DNA of 64,000 bases from Tetrastigma voinierianum (GCA_016808115.1 JAEQBH010000899.1:245113-309112), one strand, 5' to 3'; positions 46,001-57,250 are shown, counted from the first letter of the stretch. Notes: generated from the sequence alone by a model not told the origin. Numbers and translations are program-made.

Positions 46001-47943
46001 ACGAAGAAACTTCCGAACTGGTATATACAGCTCACCTGAAATTCCTAAAAATTGGGGATTACCCTAAATTCTCTACAATCGCACAACTTTTCTTATAAAA
46101 GAACATCATTCAACGCGTATCTTGTTCTTTCTGGTGAGTTCTTTCCTGAACCTTCTCTCCAATATGAATCAATACCAGTATACTACTACTGTATCAAGTG
46201 AAATGAGTGTTTGATCCCCTTGATTCCTGCGTTATAATTTTTTTTAAATTAATGTCCTTTCTTCTGCACCTTCACTCATTTCTAAAATAACCACCCCGCT
46301 ACTGCTCTTCTCATTTTTGAGATATTCTGCACCTGTAGCATGTCTTATCCCCCATTTACTTGGTGATACATGGGCATCTCACTGCCAGGTGGTTTTTTTA
46401 ATTAATGAAAAATCAAGGGGAAAGAGCAATTCAGTCGGAGAAAGAATGAGTTCTTTCTCCTGTAATTGCATTGGTAATAAATCATGGAGCAAAATAATTA
46501 CCAGAGTTGTACCATATCCATTGACTGTCTCCAAAGAGATTGGAGCTTGCACTTGGGGACTATGAAATGAGTGGTTCCATCTATCCTTACCTTTTAAATG
46601 CATAAATTTACCTCTGTCCAATTACATAATAGAGCTCTATTAGTAATCCCACTCTTTTACCTAAAAATCCCTTTATTTATAATAAATCCCACTCTTTTAC
46701 CTCAAAATCCCTTTATTGTGATGTTATTTTCTTGAAACCATCAGATCAATGAATGAAACAAGCCTTTCAGTTGGTGTTGTGTGTGTGTGTGTGCGCTCTC
46801 ACATCTGTTTTCTTTTTTTCTTTTCCCTTCTTTTAAGTATACAGCATGATTGGATCCCCCCAACTGTCTTATATTATTGAAATGCTTGATGGGATTGTGC
46901 TCATTTGAATGTTATCATGGTAATAGAAATCATGTTTCATTTGGAAAAATGCCACCATGCTTAATCATCACCTTCTTTTTGCATCCTCCAATGTCAAACA
47001 TCCTGTTCTAATGTTGTGCAACTGCCCTGTTTAGGTCTGTTTCCTGCCTGGTACTCTCGCACTTGGTGCCACTAAAGGTATTACAAAGGAAAAAGCTATG
47101 AAAGACAATTTACTTACCTTTGAAGACCTGGAAAATTTGAAGCTTGCGGAAGACTTAGCTAAGACATGCTTTGAGATGTATTCAGTGACTTCTACTGGGC
47201 TTGCTCCAGAAATTGCCTACTTCCACACAGAGGTTGGTTGGACATATATAACCTGTTTCTTCAAATTACCATTGCATTATTAATTTATTACAAACAATGA
47301 ACATATGGATGTGCTGAGTGGATCATTGTACCACTTTATTTTTGCTGCCACTAAAAATTATTAAAAGGGATTTGACAGTCAGTTCCGATTTACGTAGGAT
47401 TATTTTGAACAAGGTCTTGATGGTGGGAACAAGAGTTCAGAATACGTGAATGATATTATCATCAAACATGCTGATCGTCACAATCTTCTTCGCCCTGAAA
47501 CTGTTGAATCTTTATTTGTCCTTTATCGTATCACGGAAAATCCAAGTATGTTTTTGAGTTTTTGCAGGCATTACATTGTTTTTTTTAATGCAGGCTTCAT
47601 TGTCTGCACTATACATATTTTTCTGCATTTTTTTTTTTTTTTTTCTTCTTTAGTTCTATGACGAATTATTGTCTATTTGTGCAGATATCGTGAATGGGGC
47701 TGGCAGATCTTTGAAGCATTTGAAAAACACTCAAAGGTTCATTCTGGAGGATACAGTTCTCTGGATGATGTCACCAGGCTTCCTCCTCAAAGGAGAGACA
47801 AAATGGAAACCTTCTTCTTAGGAGAGACACTGAAGTACTTATACTTGCTGTTTGCAGACAGCACCGTTATTCCGTTGGATAAGTTTGTCTTTAATACAGA
47901 AGCTCATCCATTTCCAATTAAAGGCATGAGTAAGAGTGAATGA
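36569..47943 (+). CDS. MNS3: Mannosyl-oligosaccharide 1,2-alpha-mannosidase MNS3-like, with damaged exon(s)
   Basis: This is a GH47 enzyme that removes alpha-1,2-mannose from N-glycans early in the ER/Golgi. Exons are 36569-36646, 38695-39668, a damaged one at 42990-43243, 47035-47232, 47398-47545 and 47685-47943. The N-terminus MSKSLPYSMKDVHYDNAKFR is diagnostic of plant MNS3. A type II membrane anchor spans about residues 49-63 (KFLVLLMIGGLAYLML). The catalytic acid stretch LFETTIRVLGGLLSAY lies at about 224-237. Later exons give VCFLPGTLALGA, LRPETVESLFVLYR, ETLKYLYLLF and the calcium-binding FNTEAHP. Splice phases fit except that exon 3 has frame lesions and no AG acceptor, and the exon 5/6 join lacks one base. 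Either the gene is a recent pseudogene or the assembly has indel errors. It converges with the KAT gene. Confidence 0.85.
36845..36938. repeat. 47-bp tandem duplication in MNS3 intron 1
   Basis: ATAATTGAGATTGATATTATG with its following CAAGTTTAGCTTGAGCTTGT occurs twice with three or so differences. Confidence 0.85.
39988..40114 (+). mobile_element. tRNA-derived SINE in MNS3 intron 2
   Basis: GTTTGGATCAAGTGGTAAAG contains a pol III A-box-like TGGATCAAGTGG (39996-40007). AGTTCAAGTC (40041-40050) resembles a B box at the right distance. A 29-base A tail and a (GAA)n tract follow. The arrangement is that of a short plant SINE or its tRNA-related head. I do not see a convincing target duplication, so its limits are approximate. 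Confidence 0.55.
40390..41280 (-). mobile_element. TRIM-like retroelement with internal minisatellite, 891 bp, in MNS3 intron 2
   Basis: Direct repeats of 178 bp (40390-40567) and 180 bp (41101-41280) share TGTGAAGAGAAAAATAACT, TTTTCATTAATTAAAAAAGTG, AACATACATATTTATACTCT and end CTTAACA. TTAAT flanks both sides (40385-40389 and 41281-41285). The minus strand has a primer site beside the right repeat (TGGTATTAGAACC, 41100-41088), so the element points leftward. The 533-bp interior is a tandem array of GAGAAGGTCCGTCGGA-like units. It has no retroelement genes, although one minus-strand frame of 119 codons runs through the array. Confidence 0.82.
41886..42784 (-). mobile_element. 5'-truncated LINE in MNS3 intron 2
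   Basis: Minus-strand frames give a LINE reverse-transcriptase zinc-binding tail: SKGVGFPVKFMYSVL with FHSIWNPIVLNKLRFFA (42694-42494), then ASKCFLCKEEEETIDNLLVHC and ARLLWDLF (42439-42236). The C-X2-C...H-X-C pattern is visible. The duplications ATTTAAGTCCTC(G/A)TAT at 41870-41885 and 42785-42800 match at 15 of 16 bases. The left end is the LINE 3' end. It is a dead, truncated insertion. Confidence 0.85.
42990..43243 (+). pseudogene. MNS3: Damaged third coding exon of MNS3
   Basis: The sequence clearly encodes EFSGQNIRLGS, then in another frame YYEYLIKVWLQ and NFKHLYDDM, then ATKALGHLLVRK in a third, then SGSKGAF and SKMDHP before a good donor (GTATGT). Family members have GDSYYEYL here, with the Asp catalytic. 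In this copy the two positions before YYEY read K-A. The expected AG acceptor reads TGCAA. At least four indels and an in-frame TAG occur, some in T or A runs. Without this exon the active site is incomplete. It is flanked by two LINE insertions. Confidence 0.8.
43346..43690 (-). mobile_element. Second short 5'-truncated LINE in MNS3 intron 3
   Basis: A T-run on the plus strand (43346-43357), the complement of a poly(A) tail, is followed by sequence resembling the 3' end of the first LINE (GATAAAGTAAC..., CCAAAG, GTATACAAAAGG). Perfect 12-bp duplications AAAGATTAAGAA flank it (43334-43345 and 43691-43702). It is 345 bp long with no coding frame, oriented opposite to MNS3. Confidence 0.8.
44124..46115 (-). 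mobile_element. Internally deleted copia retrotransposon in MNS3 intron 3
   Basis: LTRs lie at 44124-44352 and 45897-46115. They share ATCACAAAT-GTAACTTTCT-AATTGTTTC, GGTCAAACAGTC and CTACAATC. The primer site on the minus strand (TGGTATCAGAGCCATT, 45896-45881) and a polypurine tract (AGCTTGAGGGGGAG, near 44353-44366) are both textbook. Minus-strand frames give the gag start QLNGKNNLKWSQLVRKFI (45755-45528) and RNase H wording: YLKGNPERGILF, AYTDVYYSGS, VTWRSKKQNVV (44897-44622) and HIKIDKHFIEEKLDSGLI (44608-44360). Integrase is absent, so most of pol is deleted. Flanks CATAT and CGTAT look like a decayed 5-bp duplication. Confidence 0.87.
46644..46715. repeat. 40-bp tandem duplication in MNS3 intron 3
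   Basis: AATCCCACTCTTTTACCT(A/C)AAAATCCCTTTAT occurs twice at a 40-bp step. A short (GT)n run lies at about 46776-46793. Confidence 0.85.
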
Positions 47944-48426
47944 TGACGATTTCAATTGAACGGAAACATGAAGGAACCCTAAATCAAATTGAGGAGCACA
48001 CAGGTTCTCTTTGCACCAATTATTGTATTGATTGCATTGGTTTTTCTCTTTATCCGGCACCACAGAGTTACTGGGCAAGCTATCGAGAGGTATTGGAAGT
48101 GGACCAATTGTTTCCCTTCTCATGATGCATAATTGATGTTACAATCAGAAAACTGGCCAAAAGGAATCCTTGGGCTTCTCTATCTGTTTGGCCCTCTAGA
48201 TATATATGACAATTTTGTAATATGTATTTGCTTTATGGTGGGCTTCGAACAACGTAAACAGATGGGTTTTCCCTCCATAAGTAATGGATTAAGTTAAACA
48301 GCCTGTAATTGACTTCCCCAATTTTGTGGTATTATTTCTGATCTTGGTGGGCAATTTGATATACTGATGTAGTGACTTCTCACTAATACCTCATTGTACA
48401 ATGGTATGCCTAAAAGTTACAAGCTA

Positions 48427-48473
<47 letters not shown>

Positions 48474-48523
48474 TATAGTGTTTCAGTAACCATTAGGTCA
48501 CAGAGTAATTTGAAGTTTCATAC
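47944..48523. other. Convergent intergenic region between MNS3 and the KAT gene
   Basis: This is 580 bp between two stop codons facing each other, so it must hold both 3' untranslated regions and poly(A) sites. It contains a (TC)n(TA)n microsatellite at 48428-48474. No further gene is seen. Confidence 0.7.
48428..48474. repeat. (TC)n(TA)n compound microsatellite
   Basis: About 14 TC units run directly into about 9 TA units, between the two convergent genes. Confidence 0.95.
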
Positions 48524-51500
48524 TCATTTTGAAGTAAGAAACAGATGATCCCCATCTCGGACAACGCTTATGTCATCAATTTCTGCATTCTCGGCACTAA
48601 CAACTTTTGTAGGTCTGTAGCCTCCAAACTTTTCACCTGCAGTTCCACAAGGTGTTGGGATGACAAGTGGATTAAAGCATAAGAAAGAAAGATGCTTTTC
48701 TTTAAAATAATATTGCCCGTCTTATTCAAGGTTTGAATCTCCTATTCTCTGTTTGGCTTTCATTTTCTTGTGCACTTACATTTATCTAAATTTCTTATTT
48801 AGACTAATAATGATTATGACTTTGAAAATTCAGTTTTATCTTCAAGAATTTTTTTGAGGTCAAACAAAGCTTACCAGCAATTCGCAGTAACTCTTCTAAT
48901 GAATCGGGTAAGATTATCAACTTCCCAAGCTGCCCCTGTGATGTACTGGCATTTTGACACTGCTTGTGGATAGTGACTCTCCTCTTGGTCAATTTCATAA
49001 CATCTTTGTTGCTGGGATAGATAGAACCTGAATTGGAATTTTTGGATGCCTTTTTAAAATGACAGTTGGAAACATTGAGGGGCCCTGTTTTTGTGTGTAG
49101 GCCTTGACTTGTACGACAGTCAGCTGCTTCTGACCCACTAAAATCAATTTTGTGTTCATCTAATAGCATTCTATTTTCGTAACCTAGTAAGAGGTCATAT
49201 ATGCTTTTATTTCCTTCTTGTTCTGCTAAAGCTTTTGGGGTCCACCCTCCGGCATCTTTTTTGTTCACTTTTGCTCCTCTTTCCAGCAGAATTCTAACCA
49301 TTTCAAGATGCCCGTTGCCGACAGCAACATGAAGAGCTGTTTGGCCATCCTCGGCCGCTGAATTTACATCCATCCTGATTCCAGTCAACTCATTAGCTTT
49401 GTTTGCTTGACTCTTCTTTGTAGCATCTTCGTCCCTTGCTTCTTGTATTGATGCTTCTCCCTGCGGTGATTGATCATGACATCCAGCATTGGAAAGGCTT
49501 TGTCCTGTTTGTACGCCATCAATCCATTCTCTGAGGATCGATTCTGACTCTGGGTCCATATTCGGGTCTGTGAAGCCTAAGCTTTCCAGCCCTTTCAGCT
49601 TCTGTAGAAGATACTGCATGAAGTGAGCTCAAAGCACAGGATAATCGTAAGACTAATAAAAGCATTTTCCTGCTCTAGAAACTTTTGTTATCTTATCATA
49701 TACCTTGAAAAGATTGTTCATGATGACATGTCCGTCTTCGATATTTGCTTGGATTGCATTCATCAGTGAAGTTCTGCTCAATCTTAGTATCTGAGAAAGC
49801 TCAGATGTCCGGACTGTCAATGATTGTGGTCGATAACATAAAACTCCTATCTCTCCAAACATGTCCCCTACAACTGCTTTGCCCAGAATCTGTATGGTGA
49901 AAATGGGAAGTGAAGTTAGGATCTTCATGTCTTCTTTGTTTAGTCTCTAGCTGCAAATGTTTAAAGAGTCACATACCTGTTCATGCCCATCAATGTATGC
50001 TATCAAATCCTGCAATAAAATCAGATCGACATTAGAAGAACGTAATATGTTTATTGTTATAAGCAGATATTGTATGACAAGAAAATGAGTTCACTCACCA
50101 CTGCCCCTGAGACAAGAATGTACATATCTAGTGGAGCCTCGTTCTGTAGAATCACGTCCTCTTTCGGTGGGAAGTACTCAGCCTCCATTTCAGAAGCCTT
50201 TTTTAAGAGATTGATTGCATTAATATCTCTTGAAATTTCAGGAAATTATTTATGGGCTAATATCATTAAAGGATTAAATTGGAGTTTAGGTCAAAATAAA
50301 TCTCCTTTATTTAAAAATTATTGCTTTTAGTTTTTCAACTTATTCGTTAAGTTTTTCTTAAACTTTTGTTCAATCTAACCTCTTCATATTTTTTAAACTA
50401 AAATTGCAATTGATGATTACGATTTCATTTTTAAACTAAAGTCGTAGTTGTCGACTACGGTTTTAATACAAAAATAAAATTATAGTTATCAATTATGGTT
50501 TTAGTTTAAATATGAAATTGTAATTTTCAACTAAGGCTTTAGTTAAAAAAAAAATTCATAATTGTTAGTTACGGCTTTATTTCAAATATGAAGAAACTAA
50601 ATTAAACATAAGTTTGTAAAAAGGGCTAACTTGAATATAAGTTTGAAAAGAGGATTAAAAGTATTATTTTTTAAAAGAAAAATAAAATAAAGGGTCATTT
50701 TGACCCAAAACTCAAAGCGAGAAGGGAAAAGTGAAGGATAAGTGGGAGTTGAATGAGCTAAGGAACCGTACCAGTTGGAAAAGAAAGTCCTGAGAAACCC
50801 CTTGGAAAAGATAGACATTTTGAGCGATAGGGAAGAAGAGATAGTGAGCAATGCTAGAACGAATGGCTCTTGGGAGGCCATTCAAAGTGTCTTGTTGTTT
50901 CAGTCCTTCTGTTTTGAACTTGAGACATATATGCGACAGCATCTGGTCCTGAATGCGTGAAGGCAACTGATTCCTCGTTGCAAATTCTGAAGCAGCCCTA
51001 ATTGAATCCCTCTGCACCACACAATACAAAGTAAGTTCAAAACATTACCCCCACTTGCAGACTCAATGAGTAAAGACTAAAGAGTTGCCCATTCCTTAGA
51101 AAAAAACACATGGAAAAATATTCCAAGATCCAAGGCACTTAATGTTGTATTGTACTCTCAATATTCAATATTGATTGGGTATGGAAATGTCAAATATAGG
51201 AAAGATGGGGGGTGCCTTAAGAAACAAATAGGTAGCTTTTTCTCAAAATGTGTATGTAAAGACTTCACTCCCTGATTTTGCTTTTCTATTAGGCCTCCCT
51301 TTTAAGAAAAGGCATTGAAATCTTTCGTATATGGACCTTTACCTTTTAGTTTCCAGAGGATGTGGGATACGACAGTGTCAAGACTTTTTTCTGAGTTAAA
51401 AAAAAAAAAAAGAGAACTTACAAAATTTCTGGTTCGACTGGTCCAGTGAACAACAAGATTGGTCATGTTCCCGATGAGGTAAGATGTCAATCCCAAGTTG

Positions 51501-52690
51501 AATAGCATGTAAAATATATCAAACAGCATCTCTCTTGTATTCTCAGCATGCAAGTCTCCATAACCAGTAGTAGTTAGTGTAGTAATAGACCAGTAAATTG
51601 AAGTCACATATCTGTCCCACAGGTTCTCTTCTTTGAAATTTGGATTGACAGCACCAATCCAGGTTCTTTCTGGATCCGGGTATCTATCTGCAATCAGATA
51701 GTTAAAGCATCCAGCACAGTGTACTGCAAATAGAGTTACCTGAAATCCAAGCAGTAATTTCAATGCTGGCTAAGTTGTAAGTGGACATTTCTGGAAAGGT
51801 GAAAGAAGAAGTCTTTTTATGGCTTACAGAGATGAGCTTTGTGCATCGAACCCAGAAGTAGTTGAACCGGATGTCCTTCTCCAGTCTGATCGAAAGAAAA
51901 CCGGCATAATGAGTATTGAAATTTTGAAGAAAACCATATGCATAGGTTTGAATTTTTGGTGATGAACCTTGCAAACAGGGAGCTGACTCGTCTCAGTCGC
52001 CAAAGCCTGAGCATGTTGAGTGCTTTATAGCCAAGTCCAGTGTTTTGCTTATTAAATAAAAGGCTGATAACTTCGAATGGCGCTGTTGAACAGACGTCGA
52101 AGATGAACCAGGTAGATATGTACCTGAAAGTGGACTTGGTTAATATTCACAAAGCTGAATTATTGTTCTGAATTGATTACCCGGAGCTTCATATATACTG
52201 ACCTAATTGCAATTTTCTTAGCATCATCAATGAGAAGATAATTTTCTCTGTCCAGGTATGCAACAAAGAAGGTGAGGACAATATCAATGGCGAAGAAGCC
52301 ATTGACAATGTTGTCGACTATGAAAAGAGAGTCTTGCTTGTATGGCAGGAATCCGAACTCGAACGGGCAGATCCAGGCAGAGTAGATGACCAGAATAATC
52401 AGCAACATTTCCCAAGCCCTGAAACCATGAATATGATAATCAAAACATGAAAGAGAAGAAGCAGAAAACGTCAAAGGCAATTCAGGAACTAACAAAGGGA
52501 AGGATCATAACCTGTAACGAGAACTAAAAGGTGAAATTATGTGTTTTCGAAGCTTTGTTGCCTGGTTAATTCTAGCCCCAAGAGATGGGAGAAGATGACT
52601 AGAGAAGACAGCACCAAGGCTGCTGCTCTCCATTTGGAGCTCATCAACACAAAACCGTTGAAAGAAGGCTTTTGCACAAGAAAATGACAT
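48524..52690 (-). CDS. KAT1: KAT1/KAT2-type inward-rectifying Shaker potassium channel
   Basis: This is a plasma-membrane voltage-gated K+ uptake channel, typical of guard cells. Exons (minus strand) are 52690-52512, 52418-52203, 52123-51968, 51885-51828, 51739-51422, 51011-50772, 50197-50099, 50009-49977, 49889-49704, 49601-48875 and 48636-48524. All junctions are GT-AG and in phase, giving 774 residues. The start MSFSCAKAFFQRFCVDE and TKLRKHIISPFSSRYR match KAT channels. The S4 voltage sensor MLRLWRLRRVSSLFAR spans 169-184. The pore TTTGYGD has GYGD at 262-265, the same numbers as in Arabidopsis KAT1. A cyclic-nucleotide-binding-like domain follows (about 370-495), then an ankyrin-like stretch (EDGQTALHVAVGNGHLEMV, about 578-635), then a C-terminal KHA domain (about 702-774). 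KAT1 and KAT2 cannot be told apart here. KAT3 is unlikely because it has GYGN. Confidence 0.93.
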
Positions 52691-52807
52691 ATTGTATTTG
52701 AATTCCTGAAAGGCTACAGTGGAGTCTGTTAAACTAGACAGAGTAAGACTCCGAGGAATGGTTATAAATAGGAAAACCTGTAGGTGATCTTCCCTTCTCT
52801 TCTCTGC

Positions 52808-52818
52808 TTTTATATATA
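52808..52818 (-). promoter_or_regulatory. TATA box of the KAT gene
   Basis: On the minus strand ATTATATATAAAAGC lies about 120 bp upstream of the start codon, leaving room for a leader of some 90 bp. It is the only good TATA match in the proximal upstream DNA. Confidence 0.55.
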
Positions 52819-53990
52819 ATCCTTGTGACTATTCTGATAGTGAGTCCTCAAGAATAGAAGAGAAAGAAGTTGTGGAAAAAGGAAAAAGGTGAAAAGAGAA
52901 TCTGGAGTTTGGTCTCAATGAAAAGGGTAAACGGGAAATGAAATGCTAGAAAAAAAGGCTAAGAAGGAGAGCCAAGAAAATTAGAACATAACATTGGAGG
53001 GAAGTGGCAGACATCAGGCTTCCTGTAATGCATTTGGCAGAGGAAGAGGAAGAGGCGGAGGTAGACCAGGTACATAAAATGGGATTATGGTAATGGTAAT
53101 GGTGGTGGTGGTAGTAGTAGTGGTGGGAGCTCCATCATCAATAAATGTGAAGACTTATGATGGACAGACAGATTGGAAAGTATATGTATTTTTATGGTGT
53201 TTTCACTTCATAATCCAGAAATGGAACAGAAGGGCCTTAGTAGTAGTAGTAGTAGTAGATTTGAACAGAAGCTCTCGTCTCCCGGTACGCCATGTGGACC
53301 AACGGAATCTTTTCGTATAGCCACGTCATCTTTACAAAAGCCAACTCCAACAAACTCATGCATTTTCTTGTTATTTGGTTATAAGTCCTAGCCGAGCCGA
53401 GGTTGTTTGGTTATGGCAACCCAACCAGAACCATAAGTGTGAAATGGGATTCCCTCCATATGTTCAACCAGCCGACGCGCCCTATACTTATCAAGTCTCT
53501 CACCGACCATTTCTCCCTGGCCCATCCTTTGATCCTCACACTGCTTTTATATATATATATGCTTACTCATCATTTTCTCACCTTTTCTTTTTTTGGTTCC
53601 ACGTATCTTTTCAGAAAGTGAGATGCTTTGTATCACTACTCATCTCATGATATTGCTTGCTTAACAGTGCTTAAAAAATAATTTATTAAAGAAAAAAATG
53701 GAGGAATATCAAGAACAATTGTGAATATTCCTTATGGGACATATTAGCTAGGGGCTTGTTATGATCTGCTGCGGGTTGTTAAAAAGCTCCTCCCCATTTA
53801 TTTCAAATGAGAAAACAAAGAAGGGACCAATGAGGCCCCATAGAGGATTTCCTTGAAGATTTCTTCATCCAGATGGATCTATAATTCCCAAAATTTAGCC
53901 CACTTGCAAGTCCTGGATATTTACTTTGTCCACCCCTCTCAACCCATTTAATTCTTCTAACATGCAGTGTTCCTATCTTACACCATATAA
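52819..53990. other. Upstream region of the KAT gene, non-coding
   Basis: The region is GA-rich on the plus strand at 52840-53070. It has trinucleotide runs: GGTGGTGGTGGTAGTAGTAG (53101-53124) and (GTA)n at about 53238-53262. These give Val- or Ser-rich frames that I do not accept as genes. The rest shows no gene. Confidence 0.55.
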
Positions 53991-54989
53991 AACCAATTAA
54001 AGACATTGAGGGTTGCAGGTCTAACTCTCATTGAGAAGCAAGTAGCAGCCCGTAAAGGCACATGGATCACATGGGTCTCGAGGGAGGGGGGAGGTCTGGC
54101 TTCTCGAAAGAATAAGATACACAAACGCCTCGAGTCATGTTTCATTCCATTTTCACTGCAACTTCTTTCGATCCTAATATACTCAACTTTTAATAGTTTC
54201 ATTGTAACCCTTGTTCATCCTATTTAAAAATCATAATCAAGTTGGAAAAACCGTGATGGCAAAGATGCTTTATCGCAGATTTAAAGGACATATGTGACCT
54301 TTTCTAACGGTTGGTTTATTACTAAGCTACCAAAGTAAATGTCAAAGGGTAACTTAGAACCAGAAAAAAGTTCATAGGCACCAAAGTGAAACATATATGC
54401 AAAACTCAAGAGTATTTGTACACCTTATCTCTTTTTCAATGATCATTTCATTTTGAGGGAAGTGGGTAAACAGGAGAGAAGTGGGGGCATGCAGATTGAA
54501 AAGAAGGGTCTAGCCATGAGGCCCGTGAGAGAGTCCTACATTTTGGGAAAGATGAATGAAGTGGACGGACAATGTGGGGGAGTAGAGTAATAGTTTAGTT
54601 AGCAATGTTAAGAAGATCTACTTAAGTGTGGATCTAGAAGACCTCACAGGAAAGGCCTGGCAAATGGCACGGCGTTGGCTTAAGATGAAAGGCATGAAGT
54701 TCAAAAAAGGCGCCCGCTTTGGGGGAGGTGACTGAAAGTGAACCTGAACGGTGTCCCCACCATCTTCATGAATATTCAAGAAAGTTAACTCACTTACTTA
54801 CTCCTCTCTATATTCACAGACATACTGAATATGTTACAGTTAAACTGTCGGTTATGACAGTTGTTGTGGTGGCCCCCACTTTTCCCTTCCCAAGAAGTGG
54901 AACGTTGTTTTGATTCCACTTGAATCGGGGCCCATTATGTTAAAAGTGCATAAGCACAGAAAAGGATAAAAAATAAAACAAAGTTCTTT

Positions 54990-55250
54990 ATTAAGACAAA
55001 AATGTCTTAATAACAATGGAACATACTCACTATATTAATATAACAAACTTTTATCGTAATGGACTTTTGTCTAATATAAAATTTTTTTATGTTATATTAG
55101 ATAAAAATCTATTACATTAGACAGAAATATGTTATATGAAGTAAAAGAGTCTTATTACATTAAGCAAAAGTTTGTTACGTTAAACAAAAGTATGTTACAT
55201 TGATATAGTAAGCATATTATATTACTATTGCAAGTATGTTATATAAAGCC
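54990..55250. repeat. Irregular short tandem repeats of ATTACATTA(A/G)(A)CAAAAGTTTGTTA type
   Basis: Units of about 22-26 bp with the shared core GTTA(T/C)(A/G)TTA and AAAAGT(T/A)TGTTA recur about eight times between 55040 and 55250, for example at 55150-55205. They are AT-rich and non-coding. Confidence 0.6.
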
Positions 55251-55445
55251 CAATATATGAAAAACATTTTTGTATTAATCAAAGGTCACAGTTCTATAGT
55301 ATGTTTTTATCCATGTTTTAATAGTTTGGACGACTTTGCTTCTATTTTTATTATTTTGGTGTTTGAAAGAAGCTTTAACATAATTTCCCTACTGAATTTC
55401 GGTGGGAGATTTGAGGGCGTCGATCAAGGGTAGGTTTTATTTGTT

Positions 55446-55637
55446 TTATCGAAAAAACCAAAAGAACAAAAATTTGTATTGGCTCATGTGCTCTATCTTG
55501 AACCACTGAATGGCAGGGGGAGGGGGTGGTCCAGAAGATGGTGGTCCAAAGCCAAAATGAAACCTTCCTGATTTTGGCGTACTACTAGTCTGAAATTTCA
55601 TCATCTTTGTGGGGTGAGCCTGAAGCGCATTTACCAT
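55446..55637 (-). other. Small proline-rich ORF of unknown status
   Basis: The 63-codon frame starts MVNALQAHPTKMMKF. It has a basic/aromatic stretch followed by GPPSSGPPPPP and ends in KFLFFWFFR. It has no signal peptide and no domain I recognise. The proline run reflects a C-rich tract on the minus strand, and similar C-rich sequence continues upstream (55670-55710). It may be a non-coding low-complexity patch or a very small gene. I see no promoter that decides this. Confidence 0.15.
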
Positions 55638-57250
55638 TTTTTAGGTGCCTTACAGCGGTGGATCTAAACAACCCTCTTCTGGGGAGGGTGGGGGATGGGG
55701 AATGGGGGGCATCCTCATATGGTTTATAGATAATTTGTTCCCCTTTCATTTTTCATTACAAATATTCAGCAGTATGTAAGTCTATGATTTTTAAAAGAAG
55801 TTACTCTTAAAAGAATGTAGCTCGGTTGGTCTTGTCTTGTTTTGCTCCCTATCACCACCCATTTGAACTTTTAAAGCAAGATTTATCTCATTGCTAACTC
55901 ACTCCATATTATTCAAGGTACATCTAGTTGCAACCCAACACCCAATGCTATCAAATCTAAGTGATATAAAGGCAAAACGCTCGAACTGCTGCATGTCCCA
56001 CTTTGTACCAAAACTTGTTTTTAGTTTCAAAATACTCTCAACATTTACTTTCATAGTCACACATGTTCATCCCATTAAAACAAATTACAATCAGATTGAA
56101 AACTCTAACACGTATGAGATATATATTTAATATGGTTTTAACAGATGTTTTAAACATGTGTCATTTTCAAAAGACAAGAACATGACTAAGCTAAGAAAGT
56201 AAATGCCCGGTATCTTTGAACCAAAAAAAAAAGTTCAGATGCAAAATGGGACACAATGACAAAAAGTCTGGGGGCATTTGTTCATGTTTATTCCTCAAAT
56301 CTAGCAAGTAATTGTGTGTATGTTTGCACATGATACGCACGTGATATACGTAAAACCGGCTTTTGACTCACGGAAGAGGTCGTTTCTGATATTGGTCAAA
56401 TTGCAAAGAGAATTAAGGGGGTTTTGTATGATTGTTGAGGGGTTCATGGGTTTAGGGTGTGGGTCATAAGCTGCCACTCAAATCGTAGCTAAAAGATTTG
56501 TGTTCTTTTGTGGTGTACCAACTCATACACTAATGTTTCAGTTGGCAGCTCCAACCAGTCCCACTTTTCTTTTCCTTTCTCCCCTTTCTCCTCTTCCCGC
56601 CATCATCATATTCATCAGCTCCTCTCACTGTACGTGCATTATCGGTGGGGTATTCTTGCATTTTTGTCAATGTCATCATACTTGAATGGGATTAATGACT
56701 GTGTAGTGGGACATCTCAAATTCAATTTAAATGGGTTTTAGGATTCTCGACTGTTTTTTATTTTTAAGGATGAATACAAAGATGAGAACTATTCTCTTCT
56801 TTGATCAAATCTAGAGTCACCAATAGATTAAAGGGTGTCATACCCTTCTTCTACTCTATGCCCATTATGGTTATCCATAAATCATTTTCTACATTGAAGC
56901 TATTTCCAATATTATATAAGACAAATCTTTGTACTCCAAATTATTGGAATAACTTATCATTCCAATGGTGTACATTTGGTTTTTTAATCATTACAAATGG
57001 TATATGACTTCTTATTATTCTTATAGTGATATTTTTTTTTCCTTCTAATAACCATGAGAGTCTGTGCCAACTTGTGCAAATCATGACTCTCATGAGACCC
57101 TAAAGCTAGAGCCAAGTAAATTCTCTAGTAACTATAAAAAGACTTCAACTGATAATCATTGAAAAGTAAATTCAAAGCCGGATCCATACTTATGATAACC
57201 TCTTATATGATTCTTCTTCTTCGAGTATAAGTACTTCTCTACCCTCCAAT

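Larger units (their letters stand above)
53991..57250. other. Intergenic DNA with no convincing gene
   Basis: All open frames are short and lack recognisable domains. Notable pieces are the short tandem repeats at 54990-55250 and a small proline-rich frame at 55446-55637, both listed separately. GC-poor sequence dominates. No LTRs or terminal repeats were recognised. Confidence 0.55.

Noticed and set aside
54006..54227. 73-codon plus frame and overlapping 74-codon minus frame
   Set aside because: The two frames overlap on opposite strands, and neither shows a recognisable motif.
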